Numbered from the stretch's first letter, positions 45,179 to 55,385 are shown. The stretch: 64,000 bases of DNA from Methylococcus sp. EFPC2 (GCF_016925495.1 NZ_CP070491.1:2666001-2730000), one strand, 5' to 3'. Program-made: numbers and translations. Notes: generated by a model from the letters alone, not told the origin.

Positions 45179-45805
45179 TCACATCGGCCGGATGGAGCCG
45201 ATGGCCGGTTCTATGCCCAGCCGGCGCAGTTGCGCCGCGGCGCGCCGACTGCCGGTGCGAGTCCAGTTATCGTAGATCCGTAGCACGTCTTGCGGCGCGC
45301 GCAGACTGGTCTGATCGCTCACTTCGCCCAACACGTCGACGAAGGGCTGAAACTTCGCCGCCAACTCGCCGAACACCCGCGCGGGCGCGCCGCCCAGGCT
45401 TTCCGAGAGGAAGGCATAAGCGCTGCCGCCCATGGCGATGTAATAGTCCATGCCCACCACCTTGCGGGTGAGGCTGGCGGAAAACATGCCCGCGACCATC
45501 AGGGCTACGTCGCCCAGGCGCTTCAGTGCCTGATGGCGTACGCTGCGACTTTCCGCCTGAACCGCATCGGCATAGCACAAGGCCAAGGGTTTGATGCCCA
45601 CGCCATCGGCGGTGCACTCGAATAGTGCATCGGAGCGCGTGAACTGGGCGAGTAACTCGACCAGATAAAACGCCGCTTCTTCCGACGCCTCGACCCGTTG
45701 ATGAACGATGGCATGCGTAACGGTTTGCTTAAAATAATCCCGCACATCGCGCGCGGCCTGCAGAGCGGTGGATGAAGCGCGGTCCGATTCGACTTGAGAC
45801 GACAT
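45179..45805 (-). CDS. Conserved-looking hypothetical protein, mostly helical
   Basis: A 208-residue cytoplasmic protein, predicted mainly helical, without signal or membrane segments. The C-terminal part reads IYDNWTRTGSRRAAAQLRRLGIEP. I do not recognise a family. A perfect palindrome of the GntR-operator kind lies 57 bp upstream of its start, so expression may be repressor-controlled. It ends seven bases beyond the stop of the convergent small gene. Confidence 0.7.
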   Translation of the reverse strand: MSSQVESDRASSTALQAARDVRDYFKQTVTHAIVHQRVEASEEAAFYLVELLAQFTRSDALFECTADGVGIKPLALCYADAVQAESRSVRHQALKRLGDVALMVAGMFSASLTRKVVGMDYYIAMGGSAYAFLSESLGGAPARVFGELAAKFQPFVDVLGEVSDQTSLRAPQDVLRIYDNWTRTGSRRAAAQLRRLGIEPAIGSIRPM

Positions 45806-45861
45806 GGCACGATCCTCCGGTAAGGGTGAGCGGCACGCGGGTGTTAAGCCCTTATGCCGGG

Positions 45862-45881
45862 AAAATTTGTATACAAATTTT
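45862..45881. promoter_or_regulatory. Perfect 20-bp palindrome, GntR-type operator candidate
   Basis: The core AAATTTGTATACAAATTT is perfectly symmetric and extends one base on each side. TTGTATACAA matches the operator style of GntR-family repressors such as VanR. It lies 57-76 bp upstream of the hypothetical gene that starts at 45805. Confidence 0.5.
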
Positions 45882-46403
45882 TATCAGCACATCCTGTGCC
45901 GCTTCCCTAGCTGAGAATTCCGCAATCCGGGCCGGATTCCACGAGTTTGCTTACCGAATGCAAGGCTGATCGCACATCAGGCGAGATCGCCAATAAATTG
46001 ACGGCTACACCGCGCGCCATCCACGGCCAATCGTCTACGCGACGTGAAACGGGCGCCGACGCCGAGGATCTCACCCACTCCGCCTTTCGACCGGCTCGAC
46101 AAAGCTTATCGGCTTAGCGCCCTCCGCTGGAATGGCTCAAGCCCGAACCATTAAGACGCCGGAAGAAGCTGGAATGCAATGAGCCCTATCAAACTCCCCG
46201 CACGAGTCCGCAAAGCCTTTGAAGGTGCGATCGCTCGGCTGAGTGTTCTCCGTCGACCGTAGCCTGCCCAACCTGCCCCTTGCCGTCGGTTTTCCCGCTC
46301 TTGCAGTCAGGGGCGGCAATATTTTGCCGTCGAAAGGGCTGCATTCCGGCCCTGTTGAAGGCGCCGAATCGCTGCAAGCCGCGCGGCTCTTGACTTTCGC
46401 AAA

Positions 46404-46419
46404 ATGGCACGCTTGTTGG
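46404..46419 (+). promoter_or_regulatory. Candidate sigma54 promoter of the first flagellin gene
   Basis: ATGGCACGCTTGTTGGA fits TGGCAC-N5-TTGCA except for GG in place of GC at -12. It is 135-150 bp before the flagellin start. I found no sigma28 match in this leader. Confidence 0.35.
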
Positions 46420-46554
46420 ATGGATGGTCAGCGAGACTGCCGGGCGATGAGTATCCCGTGGTCACCCCGATGCTCCAGTTCCGCCTATGAGGCGATCGGG
46501 TGTTGAGCGCGTCTCCGGCACAAAGAAATCAAATCCACTGTTAGGAGATGTGTC

Positions 46555-48015
46555 ATGGCGCAAGTCATCAATACCAATATCGCGTCGATCAACGCGCAAC
46601 GGAATTTGTACAAGTCGAGCATGGGTCAGCAAACGGCCATGCAACGGCTTTCTTCGGGCTTGCGCATCAACAGTGCCAAGGACGACGCGGCCGGTTTAGC
46701 CATCGCCGATCGCATGACCTCTCAGATCAGAGGCGTGACCCAGGCCGCTCGTAACGCCAACGACGGCATTTCCGTCTCGCAGGTGGCAGAAGGCGCGCTG
46801 GGCGAAATCACCAACTCGCTGCAACGCATGCGCGAACTCTCCGTGCAGGCGGCCAACGACACCAACACCGCCAGCGACCGCGCCTCCATCCAGAAGGAAG
46901 TCTCCCAGCTGCAGGCGGAAATCAACCGCGTCGTCGAACAAACCCAGTTCAACGGCAAGAACGTCATCGACGGCACCTTCACCAACCAGCAGTTCCAGGT
47001 GGGCGCTTATGCCAACCAGACCATCAGCGTCTCCATCGGCAGCGCCAAGGGCACGCAGATCGGCTCCAATACGGCGAACTCGACCGCTCATGTGGGCGGC
47101 CTCTTGACGGCCGCGGCCGACGTCAGCGGAGGCAATAATGTGGTGGCCCAGGCCCTGACCGTCAGCGGCCCCTCGGGCAGCGCGACCATACCCAACACCA
47201 CCATCACCGCCGGTTCCACCGCCAAGGGCATCGCCGATGCGGTCAACAACGTCTCCCCGAGCACCGGCGTCACCGCCAGCGCCACCACCACGGCCACCAT
47301 AGCCTCGCTGGGTAGTGCCGGAACGGTCAGCTTCACCCTGTACGGTGAAAGCAGCGCTGCAATCAGCGTCGCGGTGGCCAGCAATACCGACCTGGGCAGC
47401 CTCGCGAGCGCCATCAACGACAAGACCGGAGCGACCGGCATCACCGCCGCGCTGAGCGCCGACAAGGCGTCGATCACTCTCACCCAGTCCTCCGGTTACG
47501 ACATCAAGATTCAGGACTTCAATAACACCGGCGCGACCAAAACGGTGAGCGTGGCTGGCACTACACTCACCGGCGGCGCAGGCACCGACAGCCTGGTGGT
47601 GGGCGGCCAGGTCGAATTCAGTGGACCGAGTGCCTTTTCCGTGACGAGTGACGACGCCACCAACACGGTGCTGGGCGCGGCCAGCGTGTCGAGTTCGTTG
47701 TCCTCGGTGAGTTCCATCTCGGTGGGCACCCAGTCGGGCGCCAACTCGGCCCTGAAGATCATCGACGGCGCGCTGCAATTCATCGACGACCTGCGCGCCA
47801 CCCTGGGCGCGGTCACCAACCGCTTTAGTTCGGCCATCAGCAGTTTGCAGTCGACCTCGGAGAACGTCAGCGCGGCGCGCAGCCGCATCCAGGACGCCGA
47901 TTTCGCTGCGGAAACGGCGGAACTGAGCCGCACGCAGATATTGCAGCAAGCCGGCACCGCCATGCTGTCCCAGGCAAACGCGTCTCTCCAGAATGTACTC
48001 TCGCTGTTGAAGTAA
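46555..48015 (+). CDS. fliC: Flagellin, first copy
   Basis: A 486-residue flagellin. The N-terminal D0/D1 region ([37 protein letters not shown]) and the C-terminal D1/D0 region ([19 protein letters not shown], ending LQNVLSLLK) are canonical; the middle 180-390 is the variable surface part rich in Ala, Thr and Ser. AGGAG lies seven bases before the start. A tandem paralogue follows after a terminator, with long stretches identical at the DNA level. It is the main filament subunit. Confidence 0.96.
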   Translation: MAQVINTNIASINAQRNLYKSSMGQQTAMQRLSSGLRINSAKDDAAGLAIADRMTSQIRGVTQAARNANDGISVSQVAEGALGEITNSLQRMRELSVQAANDTNTASDRASIQKEVSQLQAEINRVVEQTQFNGKNVIDGTFTNQQFQVGAYANQTISVSIGSAKGTQIGSNTANSTAHVGGLLTAAADVSGGNNVVAQALTVSGPSGSATIPNTTITAGSTAKGIADAVNNVSPSTGVTASATTTATIASLGSAGTVSFTLYGESSAAISVAVASNTDLGSLASAINDKTGATGITAALSADKASITLTQSSGYDIKIQDFNNTGATKTVSVAGTTLTGGAGTDSLVVGGQVEFSGPSAFSVTSDDATNTVLGAASVSSSLSSVSSISVGTQSGANSALKIIDGALQFIDDLRATLGAVTNRFSSAISSLQSTSENVSAARSRIQDADFAAETAELSRTQILQQAGTAMLSQANASLQNVLSLLK

Positions 48016-48038
48016 TAAAGGCAGGAGCCGGGACTCAT

Positions 48039-48071
48039 AACAGGTCATGGCGATCGCGCCATGGCCTGTTT
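48039..48071 (+). terminator. Terminator after the first flagellin gene
   Basis: A 14-bp stem with one mismatch (AACAGGTCATGGCG / CGCCATGGCCTGTT) around ATCG, followed by a short T-run. It separates the two flagellin transcripts. Confidence 0.75.
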
Positions 48072-48129
48072 CCACTCGCGCCTACCTAGGAGGCTGCAAG
48101 ACCGATGGGACTGCGGGGCCGGATGCCGC

Positions 48130-48156
48130 TAAAGTTCCACGTCGCCGTACCGATAC
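48130..48156 (+). promoter_or_regulatory. Sigma28 promoter of the second flagellin gene
   Basis: TAAAGTTC, eleven bases, then ACCGATAC agrees with the FliA consensus TAAAGTTT-N11-GCCGATAA at 13 of 16 positions. It lies 80 bp before the second flagellin start. Confidence 0.75.
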
Positions 48157-48235
48157 AGGGTTCGAGACCAAATCGAGTGATGCGGAATCACCGGTTCGTA
48201 AACCTTAAACCTGTAGCTATCCAAGGAGATGTGTC

Positions 48236-49702
48236 ATGGCACAAGTCATCAACACCAATGTTTCCTCCCTTAACGCGCAACGCCAGTTATTCAAATCGGG
48301 CATGGCTCAGCAAACGGCAATGCAGCGGCTTTCCTCGGGCTTGCGCATCAACAGCGCCAAGGACGACGCAGCCGGCCTCGCCATCGCGGACCGCATGACC
48401 TCTCAGATCAAGGGCCTCACCCAGGCGACCCGCAACGCCAACGACGGCATTTCCGTCGCGCAGACGGCCGAAGGCGCGCTGGGCGAAATCACCAGCAGCC
48501 TGCAACGCATGCGCGAGCTTTCCGTGCAGGCGGCCAACGACACCAACACCGCCAGCGACCGCGCCTCCATCCAGAAGGAAGTCTCCCAGCTGCAGGCGGA
48601 AATCAACCGCGTCGTCGAACAAACCCAGTTCAACGGCAAGAACGTCATCGACGGCACCTTCACCAACCAGCAGTTCCAGGTGGGCGCTTACGCCAACCAG
48701 ACCATCAGCGTGTCCATCGCCAGCGCCAAGGGCACGCAGATCGGCTCCAACGCGGCGGCGTCCAAAACCAATGTGGGCACCGCCTTGACAGCCGCGACAA
48801 CCATCGCCGGAGGCAACGGTGTTGCGGCCCAGGCCCTGACCGTCAGCGGCCCCTCGGGCAGCGCGACCATACCCAACACCACCATCACCGCCGGTTCCAC
48901 CGCCAAGGGCATCGCCGATGCGGTCAACAATGTCTCGACGACCACCGGCGTCACCGCCAGCGCCACCACCACAGCCACCATAGCCTCGCTGGGTAGTGCC
49001 GGAACGGTCAGCTTCACCCTGTCCGGTGAAAGCAACGCCAGCATCAGCGTCGCGGTGGCCAGCACTACCGATCTGGGCAGCCTCGCGAGCGCCATCAACG
49101 ACAAGACCGGAGCGACCGGCATCACCGCCGCACTGAGCGCCGACAAGGCGTCCATCACCCTCACCCAGTCCTCCGGTTACGACATCAAGATTCAGGACTT
49201 TGATAACACCGGCGCGACCAAAACGGTGAGCGTGGCTGGCACTACACTCACCGGCGGCGGCGGCGTAAATACCGATAGCATAGTGGTGGGCGGCAAGGTC
49301 GAATTCAGCGCACCGAGTGGATTCACCGTAACGAGTGACGACGCCACCAACACGGTGCTGGGCGCAGCCAGCGTGCCGAGTACGCTGTCCTCGGTGAGCT
49401 CCATCTCGGTGGGCACCCAATCGGGCGCCAATACCGCCTTGAAGGTGATCGACGGCGCGCTGCAATTCATCGACGACCTGCGCGCCACCCTGGGTGCCAT
49501 CACCAACCGCTTCGGTTCGGCGATCAGCAGCATGCAGACCACCTCGGAAAACGTCAGCGCGGCGCGCAGCCGTATCCAGGATACCGACTTCGCGGCGGAA
49601 ACGGCGGAACTGAGCCGCACGCAGATATTGCAGCAGGCCGGCACCGCCATGCTATCCCAGGCCAATGCGGCGACCCAGAATGTATTGACGCTCCTGCGCT
49701 AA
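48236..49702 (+). CDS. fliC: Flagellin, second copy
   Basis: A 488-residue flagellin very similar to the first copy throughout, with differences clustered in the variable middle (for example a two-residue insertion GGGVNTDS near residue 348). The leader AAGGAGATGTGTC before the start is also nearly the same as in copy one. It has its own sigma28 promoter, while the first copy appears to use another type. The two may be used under different conditions or mixed in one filament. Confidence 0.96.
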   Translation: MAQVINTNVSSLNAQRQLFKSGMAQQTAMQRLSSGLRINSAKDDAAGLAIADRMTSQIKGLTQATRNANDGISVAQTAEGALGEITSSLQRMRELSVQAANDTNTASDRASIQKEVSQLQAEINRVVEQTQFNGKNVIDGTFTNQQFQVGAYANQTISVSIASAKGTQIGSNAAASKTNVGTALTAATTIAGGNGVAAQALTVSGPSGSATIPNTTITAGSTAKGIADAVNNVSTTTGVTASATTTATIASLGSAGTVSFTLSGESNASISVAVASTTDLGSLASAINDKTGATGITAALSADKASITLTQSSGYDIKIQDFDNTGATKTVSVAGTTLTGGGGVNTDSIVVGGKVEFSAPSGFTVTSDDATNTVLGAASVPSTLSSVSSISVGTQSGANTALKVIDGALQFIDDLRATLGAITNRFGSAISSMQTTSENVSAARSRIQDTDFAAETAELSRTQILQQAGTAMLSQANAATQNVLTLLR

Positions 49703-49717
49703 TACATAAACCCCCTT

Positions 49718-49742
49718 GCGGCGGCGAGCTTTTCGCCGCCGC
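49718..49742 (+). terminator. GC-rich hairpin after the second flagellin gene
   Basis: GCGGCGGCGA pairs with TCGCCGCCGC around a five-base loop. There is no T-run, so it may attenuate or stabilise the flagellin mRNA rather than fully terminate. Confidence 0.5.
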
Positions 49743-49765
49743 GTCTCTGTGATTAGGAGGGTTTT

Positions 49766-50173
49766 ATGACTACCGCGAATGTGATTAACGGTAATCTGCC
49801 GCCCAATACGACTTTCTTGCAGCGGACCGCAGTTCCTCAGCCCGGACTTGAAACCGGCGGCACTGTTATCAACGCCGCTGGACAAGCTGCCGCATCAGCC
49901 GCAACGAATGCCGAATCATCCGACCCTGCTCAGCTTGGTGGAAAGCCGGATCAGCAACAGGTGGCCGATGCGGTCAAGGACATGAACAAATTCCTGCAGA
50001 TGGTGCGCAGGACGCTGGTCTTCACCGTGGACGAGGACAGCGGACGCACGGTGGTACAGATCAAGGACGCAGACACCGACCAGGTAATAAGGCAGATTCC
50101 CCCGGAAAACATGCTGACGATTGCCAAGCAGATTGATAAATTCAAGGGACTTTTATTCGAGGAGAAAGCCTAG
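49766..50173 (+). CDS. flaG: FlaG family protein
   Basis: A 135-residue protein. The N-terminal half is low-complexity; the C-terminal half (ADAVKDMNKFLQMVRRTLVF, VVQIKDADTDQVIRQIPPENML) is the FlaG domain. FlaG affects filament length in polar flagellates. It sits between flagellin and fliD in the usual order. AGGAGG precedes the start. Confidence 0.92.
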   Translation: MTTANVINGNLPPNTTFLQRTAVPQPGLETGGTVINAAGQAAASAATNAESSDPAQLGGKPDQQQVADAVKDMNKFLQMVRRTLVFTVDEDSGRTVVQIKDADTDQVIRQIPPENMLTIAKQIDKFKGLLFEEKA

Positions 50174-50223
50174 CCCCAGCCTTTCTCCCTAGCGGTTTTA
50201 ACAGCAAATGAACGAGGTGCGTC

Positions 50224-52227
50224 ATGGCCAGCGTCATATCATCGATGGGCTTGGGATCGGGCATCGACATCAATAGCCTGGTCACCAACCTGGTGAATGC
50301 CGAACAGGCGCCCGTTACCCAAAAGTTGAACAAAAGGGAGGCCGCCGACCAGGCAAAACTCACTGCGTTCGGCACCATCAAGGGTGCGCTTGCGGACTTT
50401 CGCAGCAGCCTGGCGGGGCTCTCCAAACTCGGCAATACCAATCAGCGCACCGCGACGTCCAGCGATACCAGCTCCGTGACGGTAACGGCCGACAGCAATG
50501 CCGATCTCGGCAATTACCGGCTCGAAGTCAAGCAGTTGGCGCAAGGCCATGCCGTTGCCAGCACCCCGTTCGCTACCGTTAATGCGCCGGTGGGCACGGG
50601 GACCCTGACCATCAAGTTAGGCACCTATCAGACCGAACCGTCCCCCACCTTCGTCCAGAACCCCGACAAGGGAACCCTGTCGCTCACGATCGACAGCTCG
50701 AATAACACCTTGAGCGGAATCAGGGATGCGATCAACAAGGCCGATGCGGGCATTAGCGCCGCCATCGTCTATAACGGCTCCGGCTATCAGTTGGTGCTTA
50801 ACTCGGAGGACGGCGGCGTCAAGAACGCCATGCAGATCACGGGCATTGCGGGTCTTCAATACACTTCCGGCACAGTTGCCGGAGACACGATGACGCAAAC
50901 CCAGGCGGCTAAGGATGCCATCGTCAGCATCAACGGATTGGATGTGCACAGCACCAGCAATACGGTGAGCAATGCACTGAAAGGCGTGACTCTGAATTTG
51001 CTGAAGGCCGAGGCTCCCAACACCCAAACCCTGGTCAATGTCGATATAAGCCAGGGGAGCGCCGATAGCTTCACCAAGCCATTGCAAGACTTTGTCAAAA
51101 GCTACAACGACTTGTACGCCGCGGTGAAGAGTGTCGCGAGCTACAACGCGGCGACCAAAACGGCCGGCCCCCTGCTCGGTGATTCCGTGGTGCAAGGTGC
51201 CATGGCCATGGTGCGCTCGCAGTTGACCCAGCCGGTCTCCGGCTTGACAGGATCCATCAGGAGCCTGGTCGATATCGGCCTGCGCACTCAGGCCGACGGT
51301 ACCTTGAGCCTGGACACCACAAAGCTGAAGCAGGCCGTCTCGACCGATCGGGATAGTGTGGCGGCAGTCTTCGCGGTGCTCGGCAGGCCCGGCAATACCG
51401 GCGTTCAATACACCGACGCCACCAGCGCCACCAAAACCGGAAGCTATGCCGTCAATGTGACCCATGCCGCGACACAAGGCTTTTTAACCGGAAATGCCCT
51501 GGCCGCGCCATTTCCCTTGGTGCTTACGGGTGCCGGCAACGATAACACTTTCAGCATCAGCGTCGATGGCGTGAATTCCGACCCCATCGCCTTAACGCCA
51601 AACACTTATGCGAATGGTGACGCCCTGGCGACGGAAATCCAAGCCCGCATCAATGGCGACAGCAAGCTACGAACCGCGAACGTATCGGTCAGCGTCGCCT
51701 TGGACGCTGGCAACCATTTGGTCATCACTTCCAAAAGCTTCGGGTCGAGTTCGAATGTGTCGGTTACCCAGGCTAATTCGGCCCTAGGGCTCACCGTAGG
51801 TTCGGGCAGTACAGCGGGAAGCGACATCGCCGGGACAATCGGCGGACTCGAGGCGGAAGGCAAGGGTCAGCAATTATCCGCCATCAGTGGCGACGCGAGC
51901 GGTCTCAAACTGCTTATCGGCGACAATACGGCCGGCGATAAAGGAGCCGTGAGTTTCTCCAGGGGGCTCACCGAGCGGCTGGACAAAGCCTTGGGCAGTA
52001 TTTTGAATACGAACGGCTCGGTGAGCGCACGTCTCAACGGCTTGCAGAAGGATCTGGACCGCATCCAGAGCGACCGGGACAAACTGGCGGAACGGATGAG
52101 CCAGTTGCAGAGGCGTTTGATCAAGCAATTCACCGCCATGGATTCGCTGGTCGGACAGCTTCAGTCCACGGGGAGTTATCTTGCGCAACAACTGAGTAAC
52201 CTGCCCAACAGCAACTCAAGTAACTAA
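50224..52227 (+). CDS. fliD: Flagellar filament cap protein FliD
   Basis: A 667-residue protein. The N-terminal FliD_N domain (SSMGLGSGIDINSLVTNLV) and the C-terminal FliD_C domain with coiled coil (SARLNGLQKDLDRIQSDRDK, ERMSQLQRRLIKQFTAMDSL) are typical. At 667 residues it is longer than the ~450 of enteric FliD, the extra sequence lying in the middle surface domains. It caps the filament and helps flagellin polymerise. Confidence 0.95.
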   Translation: MASVISSMGLGSGIDINSLVTNLVNAEQAPVTQKLNKREAADQAKLTAFGTIKGALADFRSSLAGLSKLGNTNQRTATSSDTSSVTVTADSNADLGNYRLEVKQLAQGHAVASTPFATVNAPVGTGTLTIKLGTYQTEPSPTFVQNPDKGTLSLTIDSSNNTLSGIRDAINKADAGISAAIVYNGSGYQLVLNSEDGGVKNAMQITGIAGLQYTSGTVAGDTMTQTQAAKDAIVSINGLDVHSTSNTVSNALKGVTLNLLKAEAPNTQTLVNVDISQGSADSFTKPLQDFVKSYNDLYAAVKSVASYNAATKTAGPLLGDSVVQGAMAMVRSQLTQPVSGLTGSIRSLVDIGLRTQADGTLSLDTTKLKQAVSTDRDSVAAVFAVLGRPGNTGVQYTDATSATKTGSYAVNVTHAATQGFLTGNALAAPFPLVLTGAGNDNTFSISVDGVNSDPIALTPNTYANGDALATEIQARINGDSKLRTANVSVSVALDAGNHLVITSKSFGSSSNVSVTQANSALGLTVGSGSTAGSDIAGTIGGLEAEGKGQQLSAISGDASGLKLLIGDNTAGDKGAVSFSRGLTERLDKALGSILNTNGSVSARLNGLQKDLDRIQSDRDKLAERMSQLQRRLIKQFTAMDSLVGQLQSTGSYLAQQLSNLPNSNSSN

Positions 52228-52278
52228 GCCCAACGCCGCTAAGATGACTGGAAGGAACACAGAACCCGGAGAACGATC

Positions 52279-52707
52279 ATGAGTCCGTCGCGCCATGCAC
52301 TGAATGAATACAGACAAACCACCATCGACGCCGGTGCGGCTTATGCCGATCCCCATACCCTGATTACGATGCTATTTGGCGGTCTGCAGGAAAGATTGGC
52401 CATCGCCAAAGGCGCCATGCTGAGACAAGACTGGGGAAAAAAAGGCGAGGCTATCGGCAAAGCCATAGACATAGTGGCTTACCTGCAAGCCTGTCTCGAT
52501 AAGGAAAAAGGCGGCGAACTTGCGGAAAACCTGGACGCCCTATACGACTATATCGTCAAGTGTCTGCTGGCAGCCAGCACCCAAAACATGCCGGAATCTA
52601 TCGACGAAGTCAGCGGTTTGGTCAGGGAAATCGAACAAGCTTGGGCGGCCATACGCGAAGTGGCCAATAAGCATGAAGCGCCTGCGACCATGGGCCTGCG
52701 AGCATGA
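52279..52707 (+). CDS. fliS: Flagellin export chaperone FliS
   Basis: A 142-residue helical protein of the FliS family: ALNEYRQT near the start, PHTLITMLFGGLQERLAIAKGA and LYDYIVKCLLAAS in the middle. FliS binds the C-terminus of unfolded flagellin in the cytoplasm before export. It lies directly after fliD, and its stop overlaps the fliT-like start by four bases. Confidence 0.95.
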   Translation: MSPSRHALNEYRQTTIDAGAAYADPHTLITMLFGGLQERLAIAKGAMLRQDWGKKGEAIGKAIDIVAYLQACLDKEKGGELAENLDALYDYIVKCLLAASTQNMPESIDEVSGLVREIEQAWAAIREVANKHEAPATMGLRA

Positions 52708-53030
52708 CACCTGACAGAACAGCGCTCGCCGAACGTGCGCTGGCGCTCGGCAAAGAGCTGCTGGACCTGGCCGCACGAGGCGAGTGGGACGTCCTCCAAG
52801 GCAAACTCCAGGAGCGTGACGCTATGATCGTCGCGCTCTTTTCGGGATTGGAGGATACTTCAACTATTACTGCCGAATGGATTGATATTCTGCGGGAAAT
52901 TCAGGCGGGTAATAACCGTTTATTGAATCTGAGTATTCAGCACCGCAACCTGATCGCCAAAGAGCTGTCCTCATTCAGGAAAGCACAAAAAGCGCAATCC
53001 GCCTATTCCACTATTTCCGGGGAAGAATGA
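52704..53030 (+). CDS. fliT: FliT-like flagellar chaperone
   Basis: A 108-residue helical protein whose start overlaps the fliS stop in an ATGA. Sequence similarity to FliT is weak, as is usual for this family, but the position, size, helical content and the final LSIQHRNLIAKELSSFRKAQ helix fit a FliT-type FliD chaperone. It is the last gene of the flagellar cluster and converges with the next gene. Confidence 0.75.
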   Translation: MTPDRTALAERALALGKELLDLAARGEWDVLQGKLQERDAMIVALFSGLEDTSTITAEWIDILREIQAGNNRLLNLSIQHRNLIAKELSSFRKAQKAQSAYSTISGEE

Positions 53031-53076
53031 TCCGCATCTAGTCCCGCGGCCGGACGAGCAGGCGACAGAGTTCCCT

Positions 53077-53898
53077 TTACGCCTTGTGCAGTATCCACTC
53101 CAAAACCATCTTGGTGCCGAAATAAGCCAGCATCAGAGCCGCAAACCCCCCCAAGGTCCAACGGATCGCGGTCTGCCCGCGCCAGCCCCGCTGGAATCTC
53201 CCCCACAAGACGACGGCAAATATCAGCCATGCGGTAATGGAAAGCACGGTCTTGTGCACCAGATGCTGAGCGAACAGATCTTCCAGAAAGACGAAGCCAC
53301 TCAGCAATGACAAGCTGAGCAACAGAAACCCCGCTCCGATCAGTTGGAACAGCAACTTTTCCATGGTCTGCAAGGGCGGGAGCGATTTGACGAAACCTGT
53401 GGCGTGATGCCGATGCAAGTTCCAATCCTGGAATGCCACCAGCAAGGCCTGGAGCGCGGCGATATTCAAGAAACTGTAGGCCAGCATCGATGCCAAGATA
53501 TGTACGTTCATCTGCCAGGCGTGGACCTTGAGCGTGTGCGCTTCTTCCGGCAAGACGATTTTGAGCAGCGCAATCGCGCTGGCCAGCGGAAAAATAATCA
53601 CACCCAGTTTGTCTACCGGCCGAACCAAGGCCGTCAGCAGAAACAGCAGGACGATGCCGAGGGCCGCGAGCGACGACGCGCTCATAAAACTGAAATTGAC
53701 CGCACCTGCCCGGTCGCACATTCCGAGCAGACTGGACAGATGCAGACCGGCCGCCACCCACCCCAAAGCCAGCAGGGGCAAGCGCTTGCCCAGGGATGAG
53801 GGCATCAGGATGAAGTCGGTACGCGAGGAACGCACCAGAACAAACGTCGCGGCGATATAAGCCACTACGGCGGACCAGCCGAAATATAAGGGATTCAT
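53077..53898 (-). CDS. CcsA/YpjD-like cytochrome c assembly family membrane protein
   Basis: A 273-residue protein with about eight membrane helices. The block HTLKVHAWQMNVHILASMLAYS carries the histidines of the CcsA/HemX-like family, and HKTVLSITAW holds another. In gammaproteobacteria such proteins (YpjD) usually sit next to ffh; here it lies between fliT and pqqE. The role is probably in heme handling, but it is unproven. I chose the ATG at 53898 since family-like sequence begins there. Confidence 0.8.
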   Translation of the reverse strand: MNPLYFGWSAVVAYIAATFVLVRSSRTDFILMPSSLGKRLPLLALGWVAAGLHLSSLLGMCDRAGAVNFSFMSASSLAALGIVLLFLLTALVRPVDKLGVIIFPLASAIALLKIVLPEEAHTLKVHAWQMNVHILASMLAYSFLNIAALQALLVAFQDWNLHRHHATGFVKSLPPLQTMEKLLFQLIGAGFLLLSLSLLSGFVFLEDLFAQHLVHKTVLSITAWLIFAVVLWGRFQRGWRGQTAIRWTLGGFAALMLAYFGTKMVLEWILHKA

Positions 53899-53994
53899 GA
53901 TACGGAGCTTGCCCTCGCAAGCGAAATGAAGCAACCGTTGGTTCGAGTGATACCCCCTGCCGAACGCGAATACGGCCGTCACACCACTGGGGGG

Positions 53995-55137
53995 CTAAGA
54001 ACTCAATGCCTTGGAATTCTTCGGGTTGCGGAAAACCAAAGGCACCGGCTCGGCGGAGTTATCCTCCGCCGCTGCGCGGGCCGAGGCGATGGCCTCCAAC
54101 ACCCGGTCGCGCTGCGGTGAAAGACTACAGACCGGATCGGTATTTGTCATGTCCCCGGTCAGCAAATAAGCCTGGCAGCGGCACCCGCCGAAGTCCTTGA
54201 CCTTCTCGGGACAGGAGCGGCACGGCTCCTTCATCCAGTCGTAGCCGCGGAACTTGTTGAAAGCTTCCGAGTGCAACCAAATGTCGCTGACGCTGAACTC
54301 TCGCACGTTGGGGCAGTTCAAGCCCGGTAATTCGCGGGCCGAATGGCAGGGTAAGGCGGTACCGTCCGGGGCGATGGTCAGGAAGGTGGTGCCCCAGCCG
54401 TTCATGCAGGCCTTCGGGCGATCCTCGAAGAAATCTGGTACCACGTAGTAAATCTTCATCCTGCCTTGCAGCTTTTCCTTGTACTCCTGGGCGATGGCCT
54501 CAGCCGTTTCGAACTGCTCCTTGGTCGGCATGAGTCGGTCGCGATTGAGATGAGCCCAGCCGTAGTATTGCGTGTTGGCCAACTCCAGATAGTCGGCCTC
54601 CAACTCGATCGCCATTTCCAGAATGTCGCGCATCTGGTGGATGTTTTGGCGGTGTATGACCACGCACAGCACCATGGGATAGCCGTGCTTCTTGATCAAA
54701 TGGGCGACTTCCTTTTTGTGCTCGTAGGAGACGGTGCCGGCGAGCTGATCGTTGAGCGCCTTGTCCGGCGACTGGATGCTGATCTGGATATGATCGAGGC
54801 CGGCTTCCTTCAACTCGACGATCTTGTCCTCGGTCATACCGTAGCCGGACGAGATCAGGTTGCTGTAGTAACCGAGCTGGCGGGCGTGTCTGACCAGGAC
54901 GGGCAGATCCGGCCGGGTCAGCGGTTCGCCGCCCGAAAAGCCCAGTTGCACGGCCCCCATGGCGCGGGCTTGAGACAATACCCGCAACCAGTCGTCGGTG
55001 CTCAACTCGTCCTTGTGACGGGCGAAATCGATGGGATTGGAACAATAGGGGCACTGGAGCGGGCAACTGTAGGTCAGCTCCGCCAGCAACCAGCGCGGGG
55101 GCGTAATTCTAATACTGCCTGATCCAGCCGTTTCCAA
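53995..55137 (-). CDS. pqqE: PqqE, radical SAM enzyme of PQQ synthesis
   Basis: A ~380-residue radical SAM enzyme with the cluster motif CPLQCPYC near residue 27 and the SPASM-type C-terminal cysteines ([20 protein letters not shown]). It forms the carbon-carbon link between Glu and Tyr of PqqA, with PqqD as the peptide carrier. There is no ATG or GTG start in range. The TTG at 55137 is six bases after GGAGG, better than the TTG at 55143, so I use it; the gene then overlaps pqqD by 29 bp in another phase. Confidence 0.93.
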   Translation of the reverse strand: METAGSGSIRITPPRWLLAELTYSCPLQCPYCSNPIDFARHKDELSTDDWLRVLSQARAMGAVQLGFSGGEPLTRPDLPVLVRHARQLGYYSNLISSGYGMTEDKIVELKEAGLDHIQISIQSPDKALNDQLAGTVSYEHKKEVAHLIKKHGYPMVLCVVIHRQNIHQMRDILEMAIELEADYLELANTQYYGWAHLNRDRLMPTKEQFETAEAIAQEYKEKLQGRMKIYYVVPDFFEDRPKACMNGWGTTFLTIAPDGTALPCHSARELPGLNCPNVREFSVSDIWLHSEAFNKFRGYDWMKEPCRSCPEKVKDFGGCRCQAYLLTGDMTNTDPVCSLSPQRDRVLEAIASARAAAEDNSAEPVPLVFRNPKNSKALSS

Positions 55138-55381
55138 GCGCAACCTCCAGAAAGCCGTAAATATCGTTCTTCAGACCCGACTGTTCGAATTTTCGTTCCA
55201 GCTCCTCGACGATGCCGTCCGCCGTGTGCGCGCCATCGCACAGCTTCAGGATTTCGGCGGACGGCAGATTCAACTCGACCATGCCCTCCGGGTAGAGGAT
55301 CACGTGCTTTTGCTGGGCGTCCTCCCACTGCAAGCGGTGCAAAGGCGAAAAAGCCAGGGTTTTCAGAGGGTCCAGGCTCAT
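55109..55381 (-). CDS. pqqD: PqqD, peptide chaperone of PQQ synthesis
   Basis: A 90-residue protein of the PqqD family ([32 protein letters not shown]). It binds PqqA and delivers it to PqqE. It lies between pqqC and pqqE and overlaps pqqE. In some organisms it is fused to PqqC or PqqE; here it is separate. The longer open frame upstream is a shadow of pqqC. Confidence 0.94.
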   Translation of the reverse strand: MSLDPLKTLAFSPLHRLQWEDAQQKHVILYPEGMVELNLPSAEILKLCDGAHTADGIVEELERKFEQSGLKNDIYGFLEVALGNGWIRQY

Positions 55382-55385
55382 CGCA

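Larger units (their letters stand above)
45806..46554. other. Intergenic region upstream of the first flagellin
   Basis: Apart from the palindrome near 45870 and a candidate sigma54 promoter near 46405, I find no gene or RNA. The leader of the first flagellin is unusually long. Confidence 0.5.
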
